Positions 16,985-26,365 are shown, counted from the first letter of the stretch. The stretch is 46,508 bases of DNA from an uncultured Paraprevotella sp. (GCA_944321565.1 CALULT010000022.1:1-46508), one strand, 5' to 3'. Made by a program: numbers and translations. Notes: generated by a model not told the origin, from the sequence alone.

Positions 16985-19900
16985 ATGAACAGTAGCAAAC
17001 GGAAACTGTTGGGACTTGTCCTGCTGGGTGCCCTGGGGCTGCCTCTGTCAGCCCAGGACATCGACACGGCGTATAGGAACACGCCCATCGAGAACGTTTT
17101 CTCCGACTTGCGCGAGAAAACCAACTATGAGTTTGTGTATCAGAAACAGGTTTTGCAAGGCGTGAGGCCTGTCACCTGCACGTTGAGGGACAAAAGTTTG
17201 GAGGAAGTGCTCCGCGAAGTGCTGAAAGGCACGGGGCTGGCCTATGAAATCGTGGACAACACGGTGGTCATCCGCCGGGACGACAAGAAAAAGTCCTCGC
17301 AGGTGCGCCACATCAACGGGACGGTGATTTCCGATGAAGACGGGCTGCCCGTCATCGGGGCTTCCATCCGCCTGTTGGACGCGAACGGGCAGCAGACCAG
17401 CTTCGGCACCATCACCGACACTGACGGACGTTTCGACATCAGCGGCTTCGATTTCGGAGGGGGTTATAAGGTGCAGGTGTCGTTTATCGGCATGAAGACC
17501 TTGGTGCTCGACGCGGGGCCGGACATGCGCATCACGATGGAGGGCGACACGCACGAGCTGAAAGATGTCGTGGTCACCGGTATCTTCAAGAAAGCCAAGG
17601 AAAGCTACACCGGTGCCGTATCGACCATCTCTTCGGAAGAGCTGGACGTGTTCAAAGGGCAGAACCTGCTGCAAACGCTGAAAAACATCGACGCGTCCAT
17701 CAACTTCGCCGTGAACAACATTGCCGGAAGCAACCCGAATGCCCTGCCGCAAATCAACATCCGCGGCAACTCGTCGCTGCCGATGAGCGTGGAGGAGTTC
17801 AACCAGACGGCTTCCAATGCCGTCAACACGCCGCTCATCATCATGGACGGCTTCGAAATCTCGCTGGAAAAGCTGATGGACTACAACGACGAGGAAATCG
17901 AGTCCATCAACATCCTGAAGGATGCCGCCGCCACGGCCATCTATGGTTCGCGCGGTGCGAATGGTGTCATCGTGGTCACGACCAAAGAACCCGAACCGGG
18001 CAAGCTGCGCATCAATTTGGAGGCCGGTATAGACTTGGAGGTACCTGACCTGACATCCTATGACTTGCTGGATGCCCGCGAGAAACTGGATTTGGAGAAC
18101 CAGTTGGGGCTATATCATTCTGACTACCCGGATCAGGATGTCACTTATCAGCAGATTTACAACCGGCGGCTACAGAGCGTACTTTCCGGAGCGAACACCG
18201 ACTGGCTGGACAAGCCGGTGCGCACAGGCGTGGGGCAGCACTACAACCTGCGCTTGGAGGGCGGTAGCGAGCAGTTCCGCTGGAGTGCCACGGCTGGCTA
18301 CAAGGACGTGGAGGGAGCCATGAAAAACTCCATCCGCCGCACGTTTAACGGCTCTATTACCTTGATGTATAAGGTGAAGAACTTGATTTTCAAGAACTAT
18401 ACCTCTTATGGCATCAGCCGCAGCCGCGAGAGCAACTACGGAAGTTTCAGCGACTACGTGGCCCAGCAGCCTTACTATACCCCGTATGATGCCAACGGGG
18501 AGCTGGCGGAATACTTTGAGAATTTCTACGGTTCAAGCCGGGGGCGCGGAGAGTTCAACCCGCTCTACGACGCTTCCTTGGGCTCGTTCGACAAGAGTGG
18601 CTATGAAGAAATCACCAACAACTTCGCCATCGAGTGGAACATCCTGCCGGAGCTGACCCTCCGCGGGCAGTTCGGCATCACCAGCACGAGTTCGCACAGC
18701 GACCTTTTCCTCTCGCCCGAGGATTCTTACTTTACGTCCGACAGCGACACGTCGCCGGAGTATGCCACTGACGAAGGCTTTTTCCGCCGCGGCAGCTATG
18801 ATTACGGCACCGGCCGTGACAACAATTACAGCGGCAACGTGACCTTGTCCTATTCCAAGGTCTTTGCGGACAAGCACCAGTTGTATGTGGGGCTGGACTA
18901 TTCCGTCCAGGCCACGTCGGGCTACGATTACCTGTTCCAGCTGGAAGGCTTCTCGAACGACAACATGTCGTTCCTGGGCAATGCCCGCCAGTATGCCCAA
19001 AGCGCGATACCGAGCGGAAGCGAGTCGAAAACGCGCCGCCTGGGCTTCACCGGCAACGTGAACTACACCTATTCAGGTCGCTATTATGTGGACCTTTCCT
19101 ACCGCGTGGACGGAAGCTCTACTTTCGGCAGCGAAAAGAAATATGCCCCGTTTTGGAGTACCGGTGTGGGATGGAACATCCACAACGAGAAGTTCATGTC
19201 CCGGCAGAGTGTGCTGAACATCTTGCGGCTGAAGGCCTCATACGGTTCCACCGGATCGCAGCAGGGTTCCGGTTCAGGAGCGGTCACTTTATATAAATAT
19301 GACACATCCAACAAATACATGAACTGGATTGGTTCCGTGCTCCAGGAGTGGGGTAACCCGAGACTGACTTGGCAGACCACCGACGAGTTCAACACAGGCG
19401 TGGAGTTCGGGTTGTGGCAAGGCCGTGTGCGTGGTGAGTTCGACTTCTATACGAAGAAGACCTCCAACCTGCTTTCCTACATGGACATTCCTCTTTCCAT
19501 GGGTTTCCCATCCTACCTGGCCAACGTGGGCGAGGTGAAGAACCGTGGTTATGAACTTTCATTGAGCGCTTACCTCATCCGGGACCGGAAACGGCAGTTG
19601 AACTGGATTGTCAGCGGCCAGCTGGTCTATGACAAGAACTGGGTCTCCAAGCTGTCGGACGCCATCAAGGAGCAGAACGAGGCTGCCCTGCAGAACGAAG
19701 ACTACGAAGTGGCCAACCTGTTCTATGAAGGGCGGCCGCAGAATGGCATCTATGCCGTGCGCTCGTTGGGCATAGACCCCAGCACGGGACGGGAAATTTA
19801 TTTGGACAAGGACGGGAACATCACCGACACGTGGCATGCGGGAGACAAAGTGTTCCTCGGCTCCTCGCAACCCCTTTATCGCGGGAATTTCGGTTCCATG

Positions 19901-20329
19901 CTGATGTGGAAAGGGCTTACGTTCAACATCTCGTTCAATTATTATTGGGGCGGCAAGACTTACAATCAGACGTTGGTGGACCGTGTGGAAGTGACCACCA
20001 ATACGTTGACAACATCCAACGTGGACAGGCGCGTTTATACCTCCCGCTGGATGAATCCCGGCGACGTAGTGGCTTTCAAGGGCTTCAGCAACGATGCCAC
20101 CCGTGCCACGTCGCGTTTCGTGATGGACGACAATGTGCTTGAACTTTCCTCCGTCAGCCTGCAATACCGTTGGGACAGCGATTGGATCCGGCAGAAGGCC
20201 CATGTGCAGAGCATCACGTTCGGAGTCAACATGTCCGACCTCTTCCACTGGGGCACCGTCAAGATGGAGCGCGGCACGGACTTTCCTTATGCCCGCAATA
20301 TCCAGGGGAGCGTTAAATTCTTATTCTAA
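16985..20329 (+). CDS. SusC/RagA-family TonB-dependent transporter with STN signalling domain
   Basis: A 1114-residue outer-membrane importer. The signal peptide is about 1-24 (LPLSAQ). The STN domain (about 28-95, IDTAYRNTPIENVFSDLREK) is the part that interacts with FecR. A carboxypeptidase-like regulatory domain follows (about 110-190, HINGTVISDEDGLPVIGASI), then the plug (about 195-330, with DVVVTGIFKKAKESYTGAVS and SILKDAAATAIYGSRGANGV), and a 22-stranded barrel ending in the aromatic VKFLF. The STN domain marks it as a transducer for the neighbouring sigma/FecR pair. It forms a lidded importer with the SusD lipoprotein immediately downstream. No carbohydrate-active enzyme accompanies it, so the substrate is unknown. 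Confidence 0.93.
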   Translation: MNSSKRKLLGLVLLGALGLPLSAQDIDTAYRNTPIENVFSDLREKTNYEFVYQKQVLQGVRPVTCTLRDKSLEEVLREVLKGTGLAYEIVDNTVVIRRDDKKKSSQVRHINGTVISDEDGLPVIGASIRLLDANGQQTSFGTITDTDGRFDISGFDFGGGYKVQVSFIGMKTLVLDAGPDMRITMEGDTHELKDVVVTGIFKKAKESYTGAVSTISSEELDVFKGQNLLQTLKNIDASINFAVNNIAGSNPNALPQINIRGNSSLPMSVEEFNQTASNAVNTPLIIMDGFEISLEKLMDYNDEEIESINILKDAAATAIYGSRGANGVIVVTTKEPEPGKLRINLEAGIDLEVPDLTSYDLLDAREKLDLENQLGLYHSDYPDQDVTYQQIYNRRLQSVLSGANTDWLDKPVRTGVGQHYNLRLEGGSEQFRWSATAGYKDVEGAMKNSIRRTFNGSITLMYKVKNLIFKNYTSYGISRSRESNYGSFSDYVAQQPYYTPYDANGELAEYFENFYGSSRGRGEFNPLYDASLGSFDKSGYEEITNNFAIEWNILPELTLRGQFGITSTSSHSDLFLSPEDSYFTSDSDTSPEYATDEGFFRRGSYDYGTGRDNNYSGNVTLSYSKVFADKHQLYVGLDYSVQATSGYDYLFQLEGFSNDNMSFLGNARQYAQSAIPSGSESKTRRLGFTGNVNYTYSGRYYVDLSYRVDGSSTFGSEKKYAPFWSTGVGWNIHNEKFMSRQSVLNILRLKASYGSTGSQQGSGSGAVTLYKYDTSNKYMNWIGSVLQEWGNPRLTWQTTDEFNTGVEFGLWQGRVRGEFDFYTKKTSNLLSYMDIPLSMGFPSYLANVGEVKNRGYELSLSAYLIRDRKRQLNWIVSGQLVYDKNWVSKLSDAIKEQNEAALQNEDYEVANLFYEGRPQNGIYAVRSLGIDPSTGREIYLDKDGNITDTWHAGDKVFLGSSQPLYRGNFGSMLMWKGLTFNISFNYYWGGKTYNQTLVDRVEVTTNTLTTSNVDRRVYTSRWMNPGDVVAFKGFSNDATRATSRFVMDDNVLELSSVSLQYRWDSDWIRQKAHVQSITFGVNMSDLFHWGTVKMERGTDFPYARNIQGSVKFLF

Positions 20330-20354
20330 ACAGCACTAAAAAACGAAAGAAATT

Positions 20355-21854
20355 ATGAGAAAAAAGATATATATAGGAGTTCTCGTGCTGGCGGCTTTGG
20401 GTTTCTCTTCGTGCAACGACTGGTTGGACGTGCGTCCGGAGACGGAACAGAAGGAAGACGACCAGTTCTCGAGTTATCAAGGCTTCTGTGATGCTGTGAC
20501 GGGCATGTACATGACTATGGCCGACCGCGACATCTATGGTGAACGCCTGACGATGACCAACATTGAGTCGTTGGCAAACCTGTGGAGTCTGGGTGCCACA
20601 TCCACCCGCTATGAAGATTACAACCTGGAGTTGCACGATTATGACAACGTGGTCTATTCGCAGGCGGCCATCAAGGCCATCTATGCCAAACTGTTCAACA
20701 CCATCGTGCAGGCCAACCTCATCATCAAGCATGTCGGTACGCAAGGCGGTGTCATCAACAATCCGGCCACGCGGGCCGCAATCCTGGGCGAGGCCTACGG
20801 CATCCGCGCTTATTGCCATTTGGACTTGCTCCGTCTTTTCGGACAAGTGCCGGGCGGAACGACGCAGGTGTCGCTTCCTTATTCCGAGACGACCGGCATC
20901 GACGAAATGCCGCGTTACTACAATTTTGACGAGTATGTAGGCAAACTGGAATCAGACATCCAAATGGCCGAGAGCTTGCTGAAGGACAACGACCCCGTGT
21001 TCCAGTATTCATTCAGCGAACTGAACAGCTATCCCGACGGTGTGGATGAGTTCATGTACTACCGCCAGTCGCGCATGAACTATTGGGCCGTGAAGGCACT
21101 GGAAGCCCGCATGCAACTCTACGTCGGCGACAAGGCCGGTGCCTACGGGACGGCCAAGGAGGTGATGGAGGCTACGTTCAACGGCAGCCCGGTCATGGCC
21201 ATGAGCGGGGCGAGCGACTTTGCCAACGGCTACAAGCTGTGCCCCAACGAATGCCTGTTCTATCTGAGCAAGTATGACGTAATGGACTATTCGCAGTCGT
21301 TCCTCGTGGGCGACCAGCAGGCGGAGATGGGCGATGCGAAGAATGCCTACTCCACGTCGTCTTCGTTAGGCATTACGGAAGCACAGTGGAACGAGCTCTT
21401 CAGCGGATGCAACCCTAACTCGAACAACCGCATGCTGTATTGTTGGGCTGCGGCACGTGACGAATTCGGACAGTACATGTACGTCACCGATAAATATTAT
21501 TGGAATCCGAACGTGGGCAACCAGATGCTCTGTTTCCAGCTGATACCGATGCTGCGCATGTCGGAAATGTGCCTGATTGCGATGGAGACCACGACCGACC
21601 TGAGCGAAGCCAACTCGCTTTACCGGGATTACATGCTGGCGCACGGCGAGGCTTCGGCCACGCCTTTCGCGTCGCTCGAGGAGCGCGACGCGTTCATCTT
21701 GAATGAATACCGGCGCGAGTTTTTCGCCGAGGGGCAGATGTTCTACACCTACAAGCGGCTGAACGCTTCCACGATGATGTGGCGCGAGGAACCGGTGGCC
21801 GAGAGCGAATATGTTTTGCCGTTGCCTACAACGGAATATAATCCCAATCTTTAA
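20355..21854 (+). CDS. SusD/RagB-family nutrient-binding lipoprotein
   Basis: A 499-residue surface lipoprotein. The signal peptide ends in a lipobox with Cys at residue 17 (LGFSSC), followed by NDWLDVRPETEQ, the usual SusD start. The TPR-rich core includes GEAYGIRAYCHLDLLRLFG (about 143-161), and the C-terminal part reads NEYRREFFAEGQMFYTYKRLN, the conserved SusD end motif. It forms the hinged lid over the SusC barrel. It lies 25 nt after susC and 11 nt before the DUF4843 gene. Sequence-conserved SusD features cannot reveal the ligand. Confidence 0.93.
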   Translation: MRKKIYIGVLVLAALGFSSCNDWLDVRPETEQKEDDQFSSYQGFCDAVTGMYMTMADRDIYGERLTMTNIESLANLWSLGATSTRYEDYNLELHDYDNVVYSQAAIKAIYAKLFNTIVQANLIIKHVGTQGGVINNPATRAAILGEAYGIRAYCHLDLLRLFGQVPGGTTQVSLPYSETTGIDEMPRYYNFDEYVGKLESDIQMAESLLKDNDPVFQYSFSELNSYPDGVDEFMYYRQSRMNYWAVKALEARMQLYVGDKAGAYGTAKEVMEATFNGSPVMAMSGASDFANGYKLCPNECLFYLSKYDVMDYSQSFLVGDQQAEMGDAKNAYSTSSSLGITEAQWNELFSGCNPNSNNRMLYCWAAARDEFGQYMYVTDKYYWNPNVGNQMLCFQLIPMLRMSEMCLIAMETTTDLSEANSLYRDYMLAHGEASATPFASLEERDAFILNEYRREFFAEGQMFYTYKRLNASTMMWREEPVAESEYVLPLPTTEYNPNL

Positions 21855-21865
21855 ACACGACGAAT

Positions 21866-22681
21866 ATGAAAACCAAACTTGGAATATTCTTGGCCGGCTG
21901 CTGCCTGCTGGCCTTCACGGCTTGCGAGAAAGACCTCCAGCCGTATAACACGCCCGGGGCGTGGCTGAACTTTGCCTTCCGCGAATCCTCCGGCGATTTG
22001 ATTACTTCCTCCGAGGGCTTGTACGACGAGATTTATGACACTTATTATTCGTTTGCCTTGCAAAGTGCCACGACAGGAACGGACATTACACAAGACACGG
22101 TGTGGATAGAGGTGAGCACGATGGGCTTCCTCTCGGACCAAGATCGCCAGGTGGAACTTCAGCAAGTTGTCACGGGCGAGAATGACGCTGTGTCCGGCGT
22201 ACACTATGTGGCGTTCGACGACCCGGCTCTGTTGGCCAAATCCTATGTGCCGGCGGGCCAGAATATGGCCAGTGTCCCCATTGTGGTACTGCGTGACGCT
22301 TCGCTGGACCAGCACGACGTGGTGCTGAAAATCGCAATCAAGGATAACGGCGTATTCAAGCCGGGGTATGAGGAGTTCTCCACCCGCACGCTTCATATTT
22401 CCGCCCAATTGGCGAAACCTAGCAACTGGGATGCTTATTATATGGATTTCATGTTCGGTGCCTATACCCCCACCAAGCACGCGTTGATGATTGAGTGGAC
22501 CGGTAATCTTTGGGACGATGCGTATGTGGAAGAACTGAACAACGGGGATTACGGATACCTGGAATACCTGGCAACATGGATGAAGGAGAAACTGGAGGAA
22601 GAGAACCAGAAGCGTTTGGATGCCGGGGAGGATATCCTTCGCGAGCCGGACGGCACACCTGTGACTTTTGATATGTTTTAA
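21866..22681 (+). CDS. DUF4843 lipoprotein of the SusCD locus
   Basis: A 271-residue lipoprotein with lipobox Cys at residue 20 (AFTACEKD). DUF4843 members are found beside SusC/SusD pairs in Bacteroidota and are probably surface-exposed accessory binding proteins. Visible features are an N-terminal beta-sandwich with the VWIEVSTMGFLSDQDRQVEL stretch (about 73-92) and the pattern DAVSGVHYVAFDD (about 109-121), which resembles Calx-beta/DUF4843 folds. The C-terminal part is helical and charged (MKEKLEEENQKRLD). It is in the same transcription unit as susC and susD. The function is inferred from family and position only. Confidence 0.82.
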   Translation: MKTKLGIFLAGCCLLAFTACEKDLQPYNTPGAWLNFAFRESSGDLITSSEGLYDEIYDTYYSFALQSATTGTDITQDTVWIEVSTMGFLSDQDRQVELQQVVTGENDAVSGVHYVAFDDPALLAKSYVPAGQNMASVPIVVLRDASLDQHDVVLKIAIKDNGVFKPGYEEFSTRTLHISAQLAKPSNWDAYYMDFMFGAYTPTKHALMIEWTGNLWDDAYVEELNNGDYGYLEYLATWMKEKLEEENQKRLDAGEDILREPDGTPVTFDMF

Positions 22682-22711
22682 AGGTAATCACAAATTAAAA
22701 AAGACAGATTT

Positions 22712-24310
22712 ATGAAAACAAGAAAATTCATGACTATATGGGCGGCCTTTTCCCTGCTGTTGGCGGGATGGACTTCCTGCGTTGACGACACCAGCAGCCT
22801 GGGTGGCGGCAACGCACCCGAAATCATCATCACGGGGATGGATCCGGAAAAGGCCGTAGAGATTAATTCTTATACGGGGGTCAACCTGAAAGATGTCATC
22901 AAGCCCCAAGTCTCCGCGAACATTCCGGAAGACAGGCTTAGCTATGCCTGGTATCTGTTCAGCACGGCGGAAGCGGAAGGAAATTACAGGGACTTCCTCA
23001 TCTCTTCGGAGAAAGAGCCGGACTATGAGATTAATCTCAAGACCGGTTCTTACGAAGTGGTGTTTGAGGTGACCAGCCAGGCGGACGGTTACACGCAGGT
23101 GGCCACGGCCACGTTGAACGCTTCTACCACGTTCTCCCGTGGTTTCTATATCCTGAAGGAGACACCCGACGGAGCCACGGAGTTGGATCTTTACAGCAGC
23201 GGGCTGTATATGCCCGATTTGATGGAGCAGATGCTCGGTGCCCCGTTGGCAGGCAAGCCGTACAATCTCTGCACCTATTATAATGGTGAATATATCAATC
23301 CGGACAACAACGAGACGGATTGCGCCAATTTCATTTATGTGTTTACTGAAGACAAGAAATTCCGTGGTTTCCGTGCGGAGGACATGATGAATATTTGGAG
23401 CAACGACAATCTGTTGTATTCCGGTGCGCTAGAGGCAGACGAGCAGCCCTGCACGTTCTTCCGTACCATCTTCAGCCATGCATACGTGGCCAACAAGGGA
23501 ATCTATTCCATCATGTCGGGTGATGGCGGGTGGATGCCGTACAGCAGCGGGCGCTATGGCTATCCGACGGTAGCTGTGGGCGGCAGTAAGTTCGTGCAGG
23601 AAGCCGAAGTCGGCATGTACTACGTGTTTTGGAGCGATGCCGACCACAAGCTCTACAGTACGGATTATAACGTGATGACCAGTGAGGAGGTCACCTTGAA
23701 GGATGCCATGGGCGTTCCCGTACCGGATGCCTATCCGGATGACTTGGAGTGTATTGCCTCGGGCAAGAACTACCTGGCTGGCACTTCTACTTTGTTTTTC
23801 CTTTGCCAGCAGCCTTCCACGGGCGACCGTTACCTTTTCCTGCTCCATGGCAGTACGTCCATAAGCCAGATTGTGCGGCTTGACCCTTCATCGCACTTAG
23901 CACATGCCACGTCTGTTTCTGCCAACGGCCTGACGGCAGCCTACATTTATTTTGTTGACGGCGGGCGGTTGTACGTTTACGGTCTCAATGACGGGAAAGA
24001 GCAGGAAGTGAATTTGCCCGGTATTCCGGCGGGCGAAGAGGTGACATTCGTTTCCAACCAGTATCTCAATCTGGCTTACGTCAGTACGGATTACAATTTC
24101 GATGACTTGATTGTGGGAACGCAGAGTGGCGACACTTATAAGCTCTATTTTTACGAATCGGACCGCGTGAGCACCGGTGTGCCTGTGGACGAGCCGTCTT
24201 TCACTGTTACCGGCACGGGAAAAGTAAAGTCTGTACGCTTCCTGGCTCCGGTAAGTGTCGATGGCACCTATCTTAATATGATGACGAATCCGTTCCCGTT
24301 CTCCGACTGA
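22712..24310 (+). CDS. PKD-like family lipoprotein
   Basis: A 532-residue lipoprotein with a signal peptide and lipobox Cys near residue 22 (AGWTSCVDD). An N-terminal PKD-like beta-sandwich (about 30-135; LSYAWYLFSTAE, GSYEVVFEVTSQADG) is followed by a large domain of about 390 residues that looks beta-propeller-like. That domain has repeats of the 'Y.FVDGGRLYVYGLNDGKE' kind around 415-435. Such proteins regularly follow DUF4843 genes in SusCD operons. It presumably sits on the cell surface as part of the uptake complex. There are no catalytic motifs that I recognise. Confidence 0.78.
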   Translation: MKTRKFMTIWAAFSLLLAGWTSCVDDTSSLGGGNAPEIIITGMDPEKAVEINSYTGVNLKDVIKPQVSANIPEDRLSYAWYLFSTAEAEGNYRDFLISSEKEPDYEINLKTGSYEVVFEVTSQADGYTQVATATLNASTTFSRGFYILKETPDGATELDLYSSGLYMPDLMEQMLGAPLAGKPYNLCTYYNGEYINPDNNETDCANFIYVFTEDKKFRGFRAEDMMNIWSNDNLLYSGALEADEQPCTFFRTIFSHAYVANKGIYSIMSGDGGWMPYSSGRYGYPTVAVGGSKFVQEAEVGMYYVFWSDADHKLYSTDYNVMTSEEVTLKDAMGVPVPDAYPDDLECIASGKNYLAGTSTLFFLCQQPSTGDRYLFLLHGSTSISQIVRLDPSSHLAHATSVSANGLTAAYIYFVDGGRLYVYGLNDGKEQEVNLPGIPAGEEVTFVSNQYLNLAYVSTDYNFDDLIVGTQSGDTYKLYFYESDRVSTGVPVDEPSFTVTGTGKVKSVRFLAPVSVDGTYLNMMTNPFPFSD

Positions 24311-24350
24311 AAGGCATGAACTGAAAAAGATATAATCAGAAGAAAAGGCA

Positions 24351-25448
24351 ATGAAAAAGAATCTATTATTCGTGCTGGCCGCCCTGTTGGGCGGCACAGC
24401 CGTGGCGCAGACCAACTTCCGCGCCATTTCCTACGATGAAGCCATTGCGGCTGCCAAGGCTGAGAATAAACTGGTGTTTATGGACTTCTACACTGATTGG
24501 TGCGGCCCCTGCAAGCGGATGGCGCGCGAAGTGTTCCCGCAGAAAGAAGTGGGGGACTATATGAACGCCAAGTTCGTCTGCATCAAGCTCAATGCCGAAA
24601 AGGAAGGCAAGGAGCTGGCCGACCTTTACAAGGTGGAAGCCTATCCCACCTTCATCGGTATTGACACGGACAAGAAGGTCGTGATGACCAAAGTGGGGGC
24701 CACCAGCACGGGCAAGGAGTTCATTACGGACGTGGATCTGCAAATCAACCCGGACAAGAACCCGGAAAAACTCAAGGCGCGTTACGAAGGTGGCGAGCGC
24801 ACACCGGAACTCATCGCGTCCTACGCCGCGCTCAAACTCTCCGAGTTCCGCGAAAACAGGGATATGGCCAAGCGCAAGGAGGCTTTCAGCATGGTGCGCG
24901 ACTATTACCACGGTTTGTCCGTGGCCGACCGCCTTTCGCCCAAAAACCTGTTCGTGTACCAGGAATATGTGGAGTCGCCGGCCGACGAGGCTGCCCGTTT
25001 CATGGTGGAGCAGCGCGGCAAGTTCGACGACTCGACGCGTGTGGAAATCGACAAGGTGCTTTCATCGCTCTATCGCGGCCATATTTACGGCTATTTCGGC
25101 GGTACCACTCCGTATGATTCCGCAGCTTACGATATGGCGAAGAAGGACGTGCTGGCGTTGGGGCTGGACAAGGAAGGGAAATATGCCACTTGCTTCCGCT
25201 TCATCGAATGCCATGCGGCAGGCGACATGGATGCCTACCTGGACCTTTGCGAGCGGGAGTATGCCAAGTTGCCCGAAGACTTGCAGTCCACGCTGATGTA
25301 TAACTTCGCTGAACTTGTCGGCAAGGACGCGGCTGCCCGTGCCCGTGCCGCGAAGTTCGTCAGGAGCCACTTGGCCGGGATGAAGACCGGCACGGTGCTC
25401 TTTGCCGCCTTCCAGCTGCAAGACCTTGAAGGCGAAAACACTCATTGA
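24351..25448 (+). CDS. Exported thioredoxin-family protein
   Basis: A 365-residue periplasmic protein. The signal peptide is about 1-20 (GGTAVAQ). A thioredoxin fold follows at about 25-135 with the active site WCGPC at 50-54 and the cis-proline loop VEAYPTFIG (about 95-103). A C-terminal extension of about 220 residues is helical and rich in charged residues, without a motif I know. It is the last gene of the fecR-susC-susD-DUF4843-PKD unit, followed by a strong terminator. It could reduce disulfides in the imported substrate or in the lipoproteins of this locus. A disulfide-rich peptide or protein substrate is one reading, but nothing in the sequence proves it. Confidence 0.85.
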   Translation: MKKNLLFVLAALLGGTAVAQTNFRAISYDEAIAAAKAENKLVFMDFYTDWCGPCKRMAREVFPQKEVGDYMNAKFVCIKLNAEKEGKELADLYKVEAYPTFIGIDTDKKVVMTKVGATSTGKEFITDVDLQINPDKNPEKLKARYEGGERTPELIASYAALKLSEFRENRDMAKRKEAFSMVRDYYHGLSVADRLSPKNLFVYQEYVESPADEAARFMVEQRGKFDDSTRVEIDKVLSSLYRGHIYGYFGGTTPYDSAAYDMAKKDVLALGLDKEGKYATCFRFIECHAAGDMDAYLDLCEREYAKLPEDLQSTLMYNFAELVGKDAAARARAAKFVRSHLAGMKTGTVLFAAFQLQDLEGENTH

Positions 25449-25477
25449 TCCTTTTCCCATACGGCACAATGCTTGCC

Positions 25478-25517
25478 GCCGCCGGAGCCTATCGCATAGG
25501 CTTCCGGCGGCTTTTTC
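25478..25517 (+). terminator. Rho-independent terminator of the SusCD operon
   Basis: A very strong hairpin: GCCGCCGGA-GCCTAT (25478-25492) pairs with 25496-25511 over 15 bp with a single bulge and a CGC loop, followed by TTTTTC. It stops 30 bp after the thioredoxin stop codon. Confidence 0.9.
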
Positions 25518-25593
25518 TTAGGCTGTTTTTAAACATGTGGATTTAACAACAGACGAATATTCGTTTGATACCAAACGTATGGTTTCCAGTCTC

Positions 25594-25849
25594 TAAAACT
25601 CTTCTGCCTTGCAGGGGAGGTGGCCCGAAGGGCCGGAGGGGTTTCCCACCCACGTATCATTCCGCAAGGGAAACAAAACGGCCATTATGGCCGCCGCAAG
25701 GGAAACAAAACGGCCATTATGGCCACCGCAAGGGAAACAAAAGGGTCGTTACGCCCTCGCAAGGTGAACGGAAGGGTCGTTACGACCCGTGGGTGTGAGA
25801 CCCCCTCCGCCCCTTCGGGACTCGTCCCCCTGCAAGGCGGGACAGTTTA
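25594..25849. repeat. Palindromic dispersed element A
   Basis: A 256-bp element with long imperfect inverted arms. The left arm (25594-25652) runs AAAACTCTTCTGCCTTGC, then GGGGAGGTGGCCCGAAGGGC and CGGAGGGGTTTC. The right arm (25787-25849) is its reverse complement with changes. Each arm holds its own small hairpin (GGCCC-GAA-GGGCC on the left). The interior is a four-fold 32-bp tandem repeat. The same arm sequence occurs at 26366-26683, 46317-46380 and partly 14871-14950, so it is a dispersed family. It sits in a convergent intergenic region and encodes nothing. Confidence 0.8.
25661..25787 (+). repeat. Four 32-bp tandem repeats, each with a small hairpin
   Basis: Units start at 25661, 25693, 25725 and about 25756, each beginning CCGCAAGGGAAACAAAA (the last diverged). 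Each ends in a hairpin with loop TTA. The stem is GGCCA/TGGCC in units 1 and 2 but GGGTCG/CGACCC in unit 4 (unit 3 is intermediate, GGGTCG/CGCCC). Stem sequence has changed on both sides while pairing is kept. Confidence 0.75.
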
Positions 25850-25952
25850 TTCCTGCCGGCTTTGACTGCGGACATTCATCGCAGCAAAGAAAGTGATGGG
25901 AAACAGTACATTTTGCCCACAAAACAAACTCGTTGTCTTCGTGCCGGTTAAC

Positions 25953-26243
25953 AACACCCAGTTTCAAAGCCTGAAACACCCAGTTTCAAGGCCTGGAACA
26001 CCCAGTTTCAAGGCCTGGAACACCCAGTTTCAAGGCCTGGAACACCCAGTTTCAAGGCCTGAAACACCCAGTTCCAAAGGCCTGGAACACCCAGTTTCAA
26101 AGGCCTGGAACACCCAGTTTCAAGGTCTGGAACACCCAGTTTCAAAGGCCTGGAACACCCAGTTTCAAAGGCCTGGAACACCCAGTTTCAAGGCCTGAAA
26201 CACCCAGTTTCAAAGGCCTGGAACACCCAGTTTCAAGGCCTGA
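25953..26243 (+). repeat. 13-copy tandem array of 22/23-bp hairpin units
   Basis: Units AACACCCAGTTTCA(A)AGGCCTGG follow each other without spacers, at 25953, 25975, 25997, 26019, 26041, 26063, 26086, 26109, 26131, 26154, 26177, 26199 and 26222. Eight units are 22 bp and five are 23 bp (an extra A). Each forms a GTTTCA...TGAAAC or GTTTCA...TGGAAC stem across the unit boundary around AGGCC. The unit at 26063 reads GTTCCA...TGGAAC, restoring full pairing. Frame shifts between units rule out a repeat protein. The flanks 25869-25952 and 26244-26365 hold no recognisable feature. Confidence 0.9.
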
Positions 26244-26365
26244 AACTGGAGTCATTTGGCGGATTTGGTGTGTGCGGAACCGTCCGGAACAGTTGTGTAG
26301 GAGAGTCAAGGCTTGTCTTGCTTGGATTGCAATGGAAGATAATGCGAAAGTGGGTGTGGCAAAAT

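Noticed and set aside
25565-26198. Small repeat proteins encoded by the tandem repeats
   Set aside because: Period 22/23 shifts the frame from unit to unit, the 32-bp units do the same, and no promoter or conserved product is visible.
25953-26243. CRISPR array
   Set aside because: The units are directly adjacent with no unique spacers, the period is 22-23 bp, and no cas genes are in the window.
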